Shown here piece by piece: positions 34,585-44,700 of a stretch of 64,000 bases of DNA (positions are counted from its first letter, which is position 1; each line of letters starts with the position of its first letter). Origin of the DNA: Klebsiella huaxiensis (GTDB lineage: Bacteria; Pseudomonadota; Gammaproteobacteria; Enterobacterales; Enterobacteriaceae); the NCBI RefSeq assembly GCF_003261575.2, contig NZ_CP036175.1, positions 4,030,001 to 4,094,000 of the forward strand. Reading direction: 5' to 3'. A program made the translations under genes and the position numbers. The notes under the pieces were generated by a model. It ran no database searches, was not told the DNA's origin, and worked only from the letters and a program-made list of their open reading frames with translations.

Positions 34585-36060
34585 ATGTCATTATTGCAAA
34601 TTTCGCAAGGCACGTTTCGCCTGAGCGACACAAAAACGTTAAATATTGAGCACCTCAGCGTGCGCGCTGGCGAAAGCTGGGCTTTCGTCGGCAGCAACGG
34701 CAGCGGGAAATCAGCCCTTGCGCGGGCGCTGTCCGGCGAGCTGACGCTGCTTAGCGGGCAGCGGGAATGTACTTTCTCGCGCATCACCCGCCTCTCTTTT
34801 GAGCAGTTACAAAAGCTGGTCAGCGACGAGTGGCAACGCAACAACACCGATTTGCTCAGCCCAGGAGAAGAAGATACCGGACGCACAGCGGCGGAAATCA
34901 TCCAGGACGAATTTAAAGACCCTTCTCGCTGCGCCCGCCTTGGCGAACAGTTTGGTATTAGCCACCTGCTACAGCGACGCTTTAAATATCTCTCTACCGG
35001 CGAAACGCGTAAAACGCTGCTGTGCCAGGCGCTGATGGGCAACCCCGACCTGCTCATTCTTGATGAACCGTTCGATGGACTTGATGTCGCCTCGCGCCAG
35101 CAGCTGGCGGAACTACTGGCGACGCTTAATCGCGAAGGTATCACCCTTGTGCTGGTACTTAACCGTTTCGATGAAATACCAGAATTCGTCCAGTTCGCTG
35201 GCGTGCTGGCGGACTGCGTCCTGAGCGAAACTGGGGAAAAGCAGGCGCTGCTGAAACAGGCGCTGATCGCCCAGTTGGCGCATAGCGAAAAGCTTGACGG
35301 CATGACCCTACCGGAGCCGGACGCCCCGGCCGCGCGTCACGCGCTGGACGACAATGCACCACTCATCATGCTGAACGACGGCAGAGTTTCTTATAACGAT
35401 CGGCCGATCATTAATCACCTGAGCTGGACGGTAAATCCTGGCGAACACTGGCAGATAGTCGGCCCCAACGGTGCCGGAAAATCCACTCTCCTCAGCCTGG
35501 TCACTGGCGATCATCCGCAGGGGTATAGTAATGACCTGACCTTGTTTGGCCGCCGTCGTGGCAGCGGCGAAACCATCTGGGATATTAAAAAGCATATTGG
35601 TTACGTGAGCAGCAGCCTGCATCTGGAGTACCGCGTCAGCACCAACGTGCGTAACGTGATTCTCTCAGGCTACTTCGACTCTATCGGCATCTACCAGGCT
35701 GTTTCCGACAAGCAGCACAAGCTGGTGCAGAACTGGCTGGATATCCTCGGGATCGACAAGCGCACTGCCGATGCGCCGTTTCATAGCCTTTCCTGGGGAC
35801 AGCAGCGGCTGGCGCTGATCGTCCGCGCACTGGTCAAACACCCTACCCTGCTGATCCTTGATGAACCGTTACAGGGGCTAGACCCGCTCAACCGCCAGCT
35901 GGTGCGCCGCTTTATCGATGTGCTCATTAGCGAAGGTTCGACGCAGCTGCTGTTTGTTTCCCACCACGCCGAGGACGCACCGGACTGCATTACCCACCGC
36001 CTGGCGTTTATTACGAGTGGAGACGGTTACACTTACCAGGTGGGTCCGCTGGAAAATTAA
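34585..36060 (+). CDS. modF: ModF, double-ATPase ABC protein
   Basis: 491 residues with two ABC cassettes: Walker A GSNGSGKSA and GPNGAGKST; signatures LSTGETRK and LSWGQQRL; Walker B LLILDEPFDGLD and LLILDEPLQGLD. No membrane segments. Located directly after modE as in E. coli (photorepair-protein PhrA family); role in molybdenum metabolism is not established. ATG at 34585 preferred over GTG at 34573. Confidence 0.94.
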   Translation: MSLLQISQGTFRLSDTKTLNIEHLSVRAGESWAFVGSNGSGKSALARALSGELTLLSGQRECTFSRITRLSFEQLQKLVSDEWQRNNTDLLSPGEEDTGRTAAEIIQDEFKDPSRCARLGEQFGISHLLQRRFKYLSTGETRKTLLCQALMGNPDLLILDEPFDGLDVASRQQLAELLATLNREGITLVLVLNRFDEIPEFVQFAGVLADCVLSETGEKQALLKQALIAQLAHSEKLDGMTLPEPDAPAARHALDDNAPLIMLNDGRVSYNDRPIINHLSWTVNPGEHWQIVGPNGAGKSTLLSLVTGDHPQGYSNDLTLFGRRRGSGETIWDIKKHIGYVSSSLHLEYRVSTNVRNVILSGYFDSIGIYQAVSDKQHKLVQNWLDILGIDKRTADAPFHSLSWGQQRLALIVRALVKHPTLLILDEPLQGLDPLNRQLVRRFIDVLISEGSTQLLFVSHHAEDAPDCITHRLAFITSGDGYTYQVGPLEN

Positions 36061-36067
36061 GCCTGTA

Positions 36068-36094
36068 CAGGGGTCTGCGGATCCCTGATTTTTT
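36068..36094 (+). terminator. Terminator of modF
   Basis: CAGGGGT-ctgcgg-ATCCCTG stem followed by ATTTTTT, 7 bases after the modF stop. Confidence 0.8.
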
Positions 36095-36171
36095 CAGAAT
36101 TATGTCCACCGCAAATTATATCCAACTGTTTTTAAAATAAAAAAAATCAAATATAGTAATTGTGATTTTTA

Positions 36172-36187
36172 GTGTAAACGATTCCAC
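36172..36187 (+). promoter_or_regulatory. gal external operator (OE)
   Basis: GTGTAAACGATTCCAC, identical to E. coli OE. GalR or GalS binds here; 113 bp centre to centre from OI, which permits the DNA loop. A CRP-type site (TGTGTCACAC, about 36198-36207) and a -10 TATGCT (36223-36228) follow. Confidence 0.93.
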
Positions 36188-36265
36188 CAATTTGGCCTGT
36201 GTCACACTTTTTCCATCTTTGGTATGCTATCTTCTTCTCACACGATAAGCCTATTGGAGCGAATC

Positions 36266-37282
36266 ATGAAAGTACTGGTTACAGGTGGTAGCGGTTACAT
36301 TGGAAGTCACACCTGCGTTCAACTGCTACTGCAGGGACATGAAGTGATTATTCTCGACAATCTCTGCAACAGTAAGCGCAGTGTATTGCCGGTCATTGAA
36401 CGTCTCGGCGGGAAAAGCGCCACCTTTGTCGAAGGCGATATTCGTAATGAAGCGCTGATGACGGAAATTCTTCACGATCACGCGATTGAAGCCGTGATCC
36501 ATTTCGCCGGTCTGAAAGCCGTCGGGGAGTCCGTCGCCAAACCGCTGGAATACTACGACAATAACGTAACCGGCACGCTGAAATTAGTTTCCGCTATGCG
36601 CGCTGCTGGCGTGAAAAACTTCATTTTTAGCTCCTCCGCCACCGTCTACGGCGACCAGCCAAAAATCCCTTATGTTGAAAGTTTCCCGACCGGCACTCCG
36701 CAGAGCCCGTATGGCAAAAGCAAGCTGATGGTTGAGCAGATCCTCACTGACCTGCAAAAAGCCCAGCCGGACTGGAGCATCGCGCTGCTGCGCTACTTCA
36801 ACCCGGTCGGCGCGCATCCGTCGGGCGATATGGGGGAAGATCCGCAGGGGATCCCAAACAACTTGATGCCGTATATCGCGCAGGTTGCCGTTGGTCGTCG
36901 CGAATCGCTGGCGGTCTTCGGCAACGACTACCCGACCGAAGATGGCACTGGCGTTCGTGACTACATTCACGTGATGGACCTTGCCGACGGCCACGTCGCG
37001 GCAATGGAAAAACTGGCCGATAAAGCTGGCGTGCATATCTACAATCTTGGCGCAGGCGTCGGCAGCAGCGTGCTTGACGTGGTCAATGCCTTCAGTAAAG
37101 CCTGCGGTAAACCTATTAACTACCACTTCGCGCCACGCCGCGACGGCGACCTCCCGGCCTACTGGGCGGACGCTGAAAAGGCCGATCGCGATCTGAACTG
37201 GCGCGTGACGCGCAACCTTGACGAAATGGCGCAGGACACCTGGCACTGGCAGTCCCGTCATCCGCAGGGTTATCCAGACTAA
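36266..37282 (+). CDS. galE: UDP-glucose 4-epimerase GalE
   Basis: Interconverts UDP-galactose and UDP-glucose with bound NAD. 338 residues, E. coli length, with TTGGAGCG before the ATG. Rossmann motif GGSGYIG at 7-13, Ser in FSSSATVYG and the Tyr-x-x-x-Lys of SPYGKSK form the catalytic set. First gene of galETKM; the internal operator lies in its 5' coding sequence. Confidence 0.98.
   Translation: MKVLVTGGSGYIGSHTCVQLLLQGHEVIILDNLCNSKRSVLPVIERLGGKSATFVEGDIRNEALMTEILHDHAIEAVIHFAGLKAVGESVAKPLEYYDNNVTGTLKLVSAMRAAGVKNFIFSSSATVYGDQPKIPYVESFPTGTPQSPYGKSKLMVEQILTDLQKAQPDWSIALLRYFNPVGAHPSGDMGEDPQGIPNNLMPYIAQVAVGRRESLAVFGNDYPTEDGTGVRDYIHVMDLADGHVAAMEKLADKAGVHIYNLGAGVGSSVLDVVNAFSKACGKPINYHFAPRRDGDLPAYWADAEKADRDLNWRVTRNLDEMAQDTWHWQSRHPQGYPD
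36285..36300 (+). promoter_or_regulatory. gal internal operator (OI) inside galE
   Basis: GTGGTAGCGGTTACAT, identical to E. coli OI, overlapping codons for the NAD-binding loop of GalE. Works with OE in looping repression. Confidence 0.93.
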
Positions 37283-37291
37283 GGAACCTTC

Positions 37292-38338
37292 ATGAGCGTA
37301 TTTAACCCCGTCGACCATCCACATCGTCGTTATAACCCGTTAACCGGGCAGTGGATTCTGGTTTCTCCGCATCGCGCCAAGCGCCCCTGGCAGGGGGCGC
37401 AGGAAACGCCGGCAAAGCAAACGTTGCCCGCGCACGATCCGGATTGTTTCCTGTGCCCGGGTAATACCCGCGTCACCGGCGACACCAACCCGAACTACAC
37501 CGGTACGTTTGTTTTTACCAATGACTTTGCGGCTTTGATGACCGATACCCCTGACGCCCCGGAAAGCGATGATCCGCTAATGCGCTGTCAGAGCGCCCGC
37601 GGCACCAGCCGGGTCATCTGCTTTTCGCCAGACCACAGCAAAACGCTGCCGGAACTGAGCGTTGAAGCGCTGGAAGGCGTGGTTAAAACGTGGCAGGAAC
37701 AGACCGCGGACCTCGGAAAAACCTATCCGTGGGTCCAGGTCTTTGAGAACAAAGGAGCGGCGATGGGCTGCTCCAACCCGCATCCGCATGGTCAGGTATG
37801 GGCAAACAGCTTCCTGCCTAACGAAGCGGAGCGCGAAGACCGTCTGCAAAAAGCCTACTTCACCGAGCACGGCGCGCCGATGCTGGTGGATTACGTGCAG
37901 CGTGAATTAGCCGACGGTAGCCGTACTATCGTCGAGACCGAACACTGGCTCGCCGTGGTTCCCTACTGGGCAGCATGGCCTTTCGAGACGTTGCTGCTGC
38001 CCAAAGCTCACATCCAGCGTCTGACCGATTTAACCGACGACCAGCGCAGCGATCTTGCCCTGGCGTTGAAAAAGCTGACCAGCCGTTACGACAACCTGTT
38101 CCAGTGCTCATTCCCCTACTCAATGGGCTGGCACGGTGCGCCGTTTAACGGTGAAGAGAATAATCACTGGCAGCTGCATGCGCATTTTTATCCGCCGCTG
38201 CTGCGCTCCGCCACGGTGCGCAAATTTATGGTCGGCTATGAAATGCTGGCTGAAACCCAGCGTGATCTGACGGCCGAGCAGGCCGCCGAACGTCTGCGCG
38301 CTGTGAGCGACATCCATTTTCGCGAATCCGGAGTATAA
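37292..38338 (+). CDS. galT: Galactose-1-phosphate uridylyltransferase GalT
   Basis: 348 residues. Active-site NPHPHGQVW with the uridylylated His, zinc ligands CFLCPGN and the C-terminal NWQLHAHFYPPLLRS-like segment are present (here NHWQLHAHF). Second step of the Leloir pathway; starts 9 bases after galE. Confidence 0.98.
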   Translation: MSVFNPVDHPHRRYNPLTGQWILVSPHRAKRPWQGAQETPAKQTLPAHDPDCFLCPGNTRVTGDTNPNYTGTFVFTNDFAALMTDTPDAPESDDPLMRCQSARGTSRVICFSPDHSKTLPELSVEALEGVVKTWQEQTADLGKTYPWVQVFENKGAAMGCSNPHPHGQVWANSFLPNEAEREDRLQKAYFTEHGAPMLVDYVQRELADGSRTIVETEHWLAVVPYWAAWPFETLLLPKAHIQRLTDLTDDQRSDLALALKKLTSRYDNLFQCSFPYSMGWHGAPFNGEENNHWQLHAHFYPPLLRSATVRKFMVGYEMLAETQRDLTAEQAAERLRAVSDIHFRESGV

Positions 38339-38340
38339 CC

Positions 38341-39489
38341 ATGAGTCTGAAAGAGAAAACCCAAGCCCTGTTTGCTGAAAAGTTTGGCTATCCGGCCAGC
38401 CACGTTATCCAGGCCCCTGGCCGCGTTAACCTGATCGGCGAACATACCGACTATAACGATGGGTTCGTGTTGCCCTGCGCAATTGATTACCAGACGGTCA
38501 TCAGCTGCTCGCCGCGTGACGATCGTACCGTGCGGGTGATTGCCGCCGACTACGACAATCAGACCGATGAGTTCTCTCTGGACTCGCAGATTACCAGCCA
38601 CGATACCCAGCAGTGGTCGAACTATGTTCGCGGTGTGGTGAAGCATCTCCAGCAGCGGAATAACAACTTCGGCGGCGCGGACCTGGTCATCAGTGGCAAC
38701 GTACCGCAGGGCGCAGGATTAAGCTCCTCGGCTTCACTGGAAGTCGCCGTCGGTACCGTGTTCCAGCAGCTTTATCACCTGCCCCTCGACGGCGCGCAGA
38801 TTGCGCTGAACGGTCAGGAAGCGGAAAACCAGTTCGTTGGCTGCAACTGCGGCATCATGGACCAGCTCATCTCCGCACTCGGTAAAAAAGACCACGCGCT
38901 GCTGATCGACTGCCGCTCATTAGGGACCAAAGCGGTCTCGATGCCAAAAGGTGTCGCGGTGGTGATTATCAACAGTAACTTTAAACGTACCCTGGTCGGC
39001 AGCGAATACAACACGCGCCGCGAACAGTGCGAAACCGGCGCTCGCTTCTTCCAGCAACCCGCTCTGCGCGATGTCACTCTGGATGAGTTCAACTCTGTCG
39101 CCCACGAGCTTGACCCGATTGTCGCCAAACGTGTTCGCCACGTCCTGACCGAAAACGCTCGTACCGTGGAAGCCGCCACGGCGCTGGAAAAAGGCGATCT
39201 GCTGAGAATGGGCGAACTGATGGCGGAATCACACGCCTCGATGCGCGATGATTTTGAAATCACCGTACCGCAGATCGATACCCTGGTGGACATCGTCAAA
39301 GCAACCATCGGCGATAAAGGCGGTGTCCGCATGACCGGCGGCGGTTTCGGCGGCTGTATTGTCGCGCTGGTGCCGGAAGATCTGGTCGATACCGTGCAGC
39401 AGGCCGTTGCCAAAGAGTACGAAGCAAAAACCGGTATCAAAGAAACGTTCTACGTGTGCAAGCCGTCTCAGGGAGCAGGACAATGCTAA
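38341..39489 (+). CDS. galK: Galactokinase GalK
   Basis: GHMP kinase of 382 residues phosphorylating galactose at C1. Signature GRVNLIGEHTDYNDGFVLP near the N-terminus, ATP loop GNVPQGAGLSSSASLEVA, catalytic Asp in NCGIMDQ, and GGGFGGCIVALV near the end. Starts 2 bases after galT. Confidence 0.98.
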   Translation: MSLKEKTQALFAEKFGYPASHVIQAPGRVNLIGEHTDYNDGFVLPCAIDYQTVISCSPRDDRTVRVIAADYDNQTDEFSLDSQITSHDTQQWSNYVRGVVKHLQQRNNNFGGADLVISGNVPQGAGLSSSASLEVAVGTVFQQLYHLPLDGAQIALNGQEAENQFVGCNCGIMDQLISALGKKDHALLIDCRSLGTKAVSMPKGVAVVIINSNFKRTLVGSEYNTRREQCETGARFFQQPALRDVTLDEFNSVAHELDPIVAKRVRHVLTENARTVEAATALEKGDLLRMGELMAESHASMRDDFEITVPQIDTLVDIVKATIGDKGGVRMTGGGFGGCIVALVPEDLVDTVQQAVAKEYEAKTGIKETFYVCKPSQGAGQC

Positions 39490-40526
39490 ATCAAACAACG
39501 GAGCTGGCGCCGGACGGCCAGCCGTGGAATATCCTCACCCTGCGTAACGACGCGGGGATGACGGTGACCGTCATGGATTGGGGCGCCACGCTGCTCTCCG
39601 CGCAGGTGACGCTGGCTGACGGCAGCGTGCGCGAAGCGCTGCTCGGCTGCGCGACTCCTGGCGACTATACGCGCCAGGCCGCCTATCTCGGTGCTTCCGT
39701 CGGTCGTTACGCTAACCGCATCGCTAACAGCCGCTTTACGCTGGATGGTTGTACCATCAATCTGACCCCGTCCAACGAAGCGGGCCATCAGTTGCACGGC
39801 GGGCCAGATGGTTTTGATAAGCGCCGCTGGCAGATTGTCAGCGCTGATGCTCGTCACGTGCTGTTTTCACTCTCGTCTAACGATGGCGATCAGGGATTCC
39901 CCGGCAATCTGACGGCAACGGCGCACTATCGCCTGACCGACGATAATCGGATCTCCATCGAATATCGCGCCACCGTTGACCAACCCTGTCCGGTGAATTT
40001 GACCAACCATGTCTATTTCAACCTCGATGGCGTGCAGAGTGACGTGCGCAACCACAGGCTGCAAATTTTCGCTGATGTTTATTTGCCGGTAGAGAGCGAT
40101 GGCATTCCGGGGGGCGATCTGCAAAACGTCACCCTCACCAGCTTCGATTTCCGCACGCCGAAGGTGCTGGCAGATGATTTCTTGCGCGACGAAGACCAGC
40201 AAAAAGTGAAAGGCTACGACCACGCGTTCCTGCTTCAGGCGCTGGGCGATGCCAGCAGCCCGGCGGCTCACGTCTGGTCGCAGGATGAAAAACTGCAGAT
40301 GACGGTCTATACCTCCGCTCCGGCCCTGCAATTCTACTCCGGCAACTATCTGGGCGGCACGCCGTCGCGTACGGCGCAACCGTACGATGACTGGCAAGGT
40401 CTGGCGCTGGAAAGCGAGTTCCTGCCAGATTCGCCGAACCATCCGGAATGGCCGCAGCCGGATTGCGTTCTACGCCCCGGCGAAGAGTACGTCAGCCTGA
40501 CGGAATATCAGTTTATTGCGAAATAA
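39483..40526 (+). CDS. galM: Aldose 1-epimerase (mutarotase) GalM
   Basis: 347 residues from MLNQTTELAPDG, overlapping galK by 7 bases. Converts beta- to alpha-galactose for GalK. Catalytic residues are seen in GRYANRIANSRF, HQLHGGPDGFDKR (His), LTNHVYFNLDG (His) and LALESEFLPDSPNHPEW (Glu). Last gene of the operon, with a terminator after it. Confidence 0.97.
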   Translation: MLNQTTELAPDGQPWNILTLRNDAGMTVTVMDWGATLLSAQVTLADGSVREALLGCATPGDYTRQAAYLGASVGRYANRIANSRFTLDGCTINLTPSNEAGHQLHGGPDGFDKRRWQIVSADARHVLFSLSSNDGDQGFPGNLTATAHYRLTDDNRISIEYRATVDQPCPVNLTNHVYFNLDGVQSDVRNHRLQIFADVYLPVESDGIPGGDLQNVTLTSFDFRTPKVLADDFLRDEDQQKVKGYDHAFLLQALGDASSPAAHVWSQDEKLQMTVYTSAPALQFYSGNYLGGTPSRTAQPYDDWQGLALESEFLPDSPNHPEWPQPDCVLRPGEEYVSLTEYQFIAK

Positions 40527-40533
40527 TCCCAAG

Positions 40534-40556
40534 CCCTCCTGATGGAGGGTTTTTTA
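40534..40556 (+). terminator. Terminator of galETKM
   Basis: CCCTCC-tgat-GGAGGG followed by TTTTTT, 8 bases after the galM stop. Confidence 0.9.
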
Positions 40557-40682
40557 TCCTTTCGCTGAAAAATACGCCACTTACAGACAAAAACATAACC
40601 TCAATTTTACAAGCACCTTACACTGAGCCACTATTTTCGCTATGGTTAGGGATAAGCATTGCCGTGAGGTAAATCACAGCAA

Positions 40683-40701
40683 TATAATGAGAATAGTTAT
40701 C
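40683..40701 (+). promoter_or_regulatory. Fur box-like site upstream of gpmA
   Basis: 19-base site beginning TATAATGA and ending GTTATC matches 15 of 19 positions of the classic Fur box. E. coli gpmA is reported to be Fur-regulated, so iron control is plausible. Confidence 0.55.
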
Positions 40702-40714
40702 AATCAATAAATAT

Positions 40715-40839
40715 ATACACTACAGCATTCGGGTCGCATCAAGGCGGCAAATGAACGAATCTCTGGAAGCATAGTTAACTATGTGACCAGGGTGAGTGAA
40801 AGCAGCCAGCAATGAGGCGGCGCGAAGGATGACGTGTAT
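40715..40839 (+). repeat. Diverged ERIC element forming the gpmA leader
   Basis: About 125 bases that align over their full length with ERIC (reverse orientation): AAGGCGGCAA, GTTAACTATGTGACCAGGGTGAG, AAGCAGCCA and GAAGGATGACG are recognisable. The ends read ATACAC and GTGTAT instead of ATACCC and GGGTAT, so they remain complementary. It ends 14 bases before the gpmA ATG, just before GAGGAG. Confidence 0.75.
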
Positions 40840-40853
40840 TGAGGAGTAAGAGA

Positions 40854-41606
40854 ATGGCTGTAACTAAGCTGGTACTCGTTCGTCACGGCGAAAGCCAATG
40901 GAACAACGAAAACCGTTTCACCGGTTGGTATGACGTTGACCTGTCTGAAAAAGGCGTTGGTGAAGCAAAAGCAGCCGGTAAGCTGCTGAAAGAAGAAGGC
41001 TTCAGCTTCGATTTTGCTTATACCTCTGTGCTGAAACGTGCCATCCACACCCTGTGGAACGTACTGGACGAACTGGATCAGGCCTGGCTGCCGGTTGAGA
41101 AATCCTGGAAACTGAACGAGCGTCATTACGGTGCGCTGCAGGGTCTGAACAAAGCAGAAACCGCTGAAAAATACGGTGACGAGCAGGTTAAGCAGTGGCG
41201 TCGTGGCTTTGCGGTAACACCGCCGGAGCTGACCAAAGACGATGAGCGCTATCCGGGGCACGATCCGCGTTACGCAAAACTGACCGATGCAGAACTGCCA
41301 ACCACCGAAAGCCTGGCGCTGACTATCGACCGCGTTGTGCCTTACTGGAACGAAACCATTCTGCCGCGTCTGAAAAGCGGTGAGCGCGTGATTATCGCCG
41401 CTCACGGCAACTCCCTGCGTGCGCTGGTGAAGTACCTCGACAACATGGGCGAAGCAGAAATTCTCGAGCTGAACATTCCAACCGGCGTGCCGCTGGTGTA
41501 TGAATTCGACGAAAACTTCAAACCTATCAAACACTACTATCTGGGCAATGCCGACGAGATCGCCGCGAAAGCCGCAGCCGTTGCAAACCAGGGTAAAGCG
41601 AAGTAA
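40854..41606 (+). CDS. gpmA: 2,3-bisphosphoglycerate-dependent phosphoglycerate mutase GpmA
   Basis: Glycolytic interconversion of 3- and 2-phosphoglycerate. 250 residues from MAVTKLVLVRHGESQWN with TTGAGGAGTAAGAGA upstream. Phospho-acceptor His in LVRHGES, substrate loop ENRFTGW, NERHYGALQGLNK and the second catalytic His in IIAAHGNSLR are intact. Codon use is that of a highly expressed gene. Confidence 0.98.
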   Translation: MAVTKLVLVRHGESQWNNENRFTGWYDVDLSEKGVGEAKAAGKLLKEEGFSFDFAYTSVLKRAIHTLWNVLDELDQAWLPVEKSWKLNERHYGALQGLNKAETAEKYGDEQVKQWRRGFAVTPPELTKDDERYPGHDPRYAKLTDAELPTTESLALTIDRVVPYWNETILPRLKSGERVIIAAHGNSLRALVKYLDNMGEAEILELNIPTGVPLVYEFDENFKPIKHYYLGNADEIAAKAAAVANQGKAK

Positions 41607-41616
41607 TTAATTTTTC

Positions 41617-41634
41617 GGGCGGCCATGGTCGCCC
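41617..41634. terminator. Weak hairpin after gpmA
   Basis: GGGCGGCCATGGTCGCCC is a near-perfect 18-base palindrome 11 bases after the gpmA stop, preceded by TTTTTC; no T tract follows it in the gpmA direction. Confidence 0.4.
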
Positions 41635-41793
41635 TAATTAACGACTGATAACCTCCATTCAGAATATCTGCACCATACCGACTAACACTATCACCGCACA
41701 CATGTAGCTCACTAAAATACCTCTGATCCGGACACCACTCTGCCAACTATTATTTCTTTCTGTTCCATATCTTGCAGTACCGTAGTCTACAGA

Positions 41794-44700
41794 TCATTTT
41801 TCAGCAATCTCGCACCACAGCAAAAAAATCCGTTTAGCAATTGGGTTAGGCAACCCTTCGGCAGAGAATTTATACTCCTCAAGCCGGTGAACACTCAACA
41901 ACTGTCCATATTGTGATATATATTTTTCAAACATTTGCGCATTAATCTGATCCAACGGAGTCTTAAAGAAGGTGTCTAAAAACACTTTCTCCACTTCGTC
42001 ATCCCAATATAATGACAGCAAGTCGTACAAAGTTGCATAATACATATGATGACTGAACAACAAAGGAATATGTGGAATAATTGAAGACTTATCCAGTAGG
42101 TATTTTTTTGCTATTAATATTTTCTCAATGAAAGCGACAATAACATTTCCATCACCGTATTTCGCTACTTTATGAAATAAAATAGTCACATCATCATCTG
42201 ACAGAAGGGAAAGCATTTTAGGTTGATAGTCACTTACTGCAGGAAAAGTTCTTGCATCTAGTAAAATTATCTTATCAACAATTTCTCGCTCCAATTCTAG
42301 AGTATATTTAAGTACTAACTCCATAATACCAGAAAGTGCAAGTGTATTTTTAATATTAAAACTCATTTCGCTATTATTATTTTTTCTCATTATAGCATCG
42401 TTTAGATATATCTTTAGCCATTCAAGGGAAATATTGTTATCACACTTATCCATAAGAATGATCAAGCTCATTTCAACACCAGCTAAGGTATGGCCGGTGA
42501 CTATATGCTTGAGATAGAATGTATTAATTTCAGATATATAATTTTTAATATTCTGTATTGGTAATTCATCAATGAAGCGGAGTGCAGGCATTATAAATTC
42601 AAGTCGATTATTTCGAATAATTTCAATCGCTTCTTTTTCAAATGATTTGAAATGAAATGCACTCGCTAAGGACCATAAGTAATCATAGCCTAAGAATTCC
42701 GCTGGTTGTTTTCCACATTTATAAGCCCTAAATAGTTCGTTCTCAAAGGAAATTGTCCCCGACCAGTTTTTCAGTGTTGCAAGAACTTGTTCAATCAGTC
42801 CCATATCTAAATTTTGATATGGGACTTCGCGTAATACCAAAGCCATAAATGATTTTATTTCATCGGTAAAATCAACAGGCTCATTTAGTTCATGCAATAT
42901 TTTTTTCAGATAAAATATAAAATGCTCTTGTTGATTAAGTGCGACTTTTACTGTCGAGATTAGCACTGATTCATTAATTTCACGAATAGCATGGAGTGCA
43001 GAATAGAGATCTTTTAAAGAATTGGTACCATAAACAACTCCCTGCAAATTTTCGACATCACTCTCATCTCCGTACAGTCTGAGAGTATCTAATGCCAAGC
43101 ATAGAAACTTATTCTTATCTTTTTGCCATTCGAGTACCTCATCTCTTGCAATCTTCATAATTAAGGGCACTGGTGCTTTGTACCATAATTGATAGTCACC
43201 ACCTGATAATTTGGCAAATTGCATCATTGATGATGCTTCTTTCACAGCCTCTTTGAGGAGAATAATATCTCCAGAAACTATCAATGAAGAACGGCGCTGT
43301 CCGAGGTGCTGATAATCAATTGCGTTGTTATTTGAGCGTAAACGCGCAATAGCCTTTGGTGTTGAAAGTATCCCTAAAGCAATAATTGCAGCGCTACGCT
43401 CAATAATAATATCACTTTGTTCTTTTTCAAGGATCATTTTTTCAGCAATATGAAGTGATTGCCCGCCAATATTTTTACATATTACCGCCCCGATCACCAT
43501 ATCGTTTCTTAAGACAAAATCACAAAATAATATTTTTTCCTCTGGCAAAATACTTTCACTAACAAAAAACCAAGTGTCACGGCTAATAATACTAAATTGC
43601 TTCTCCGTGATATGATGCCAATCATTTTTTAATTTATTGGAAAGCAAATAATCGAGCAATATATTATGCTCTGTAAAAACATAGCCTTCATTTATTTTTT
43701 TTAGTATTTCAAACTTACTTATAAATTCCAAAAAATGAGACATTGAATTAAAGCTAAAGAAAACACCATCTTCTTTTAGATAGTCATTAACTTTAAAGAC
43801 AGATGAAGACAGAGCCTTTGCAGATAAGATATGAGAGGCTAAAGTCACACGAGCATAATATACAAGCACCATTATTATTGCTCTGATAGTTTCATTATCC
43901 AACTTGTTCAAATCAATATTTTGTGTTGTCATTCTAGATCTGTTTTTCGTGATTTTATTTTCAATAGCCATTTCCAAAATCTGAGAGAATCTAACAGGCA
44001 GCATTTTATGATTTTTATAGAAATCCAATGTTTTCACCATACCATATGGCAATCGCAAAAATGATGCCGCTGGATTATTAATTATTTGGTGAAGATCAAT
44101 ATAGAATGATTTTAGTAATTCTTTTGGAAGAAATTGCTGCGCCAATTTAACTATCTGTCGATAGGATAGAGGTTCAATACAAGCAACACCGTTAATATCG
44201 TCAATAACCGTCGGGACTCGTAATCCAGTATCTCTAACCGTAATAATACATGGGTAGGTTAATGATAAAGATTGCATTTCATAAACGAAAGCAGGTACAT
44301 CTGTTTCCTGCATTTCATCCAGACCATCAAACAGAAATAAAAATTCAGAAGGTAAAGAATTCCAGTCACCTTGCGATATACCTAGTGCAGAATTTATCAG
44401 TCTATCAAGATTATTTTTTTCGTATACGCTCAATTCAATATAAACAGGTAAATACGATGATGCATCATCTTCAATTATTTTGTATTGAATATGTTTTTGT
44501 AAATATGTTTTACCTCCTCCCCCGGGGCAAACAATAAAAAACTTACCTTTCCCCGGTAATACCTCAGGTAATGTATTAATAAAATTAGAATAATTAAATG
44601 TACTATTTATGTCATGTTGATGGCATTTTAAATTATCGATGACATTCTCTGGAAGAGTCGTCTTCCGCATATTAAGTTCAATCCCAACCTCGGCCTTACT

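Noticed and set aside
41659..41712. 17-codon hydrophobic ORF (MSYMCAVIVLVGMVQIF) after gpmA, type I toxin-like
   Set aside because: GTG start with no convincing ribosome site and no paired antisense RNA promoter seen; the frame extends upstream without a start, so it may be chance or a scar of the insertion.
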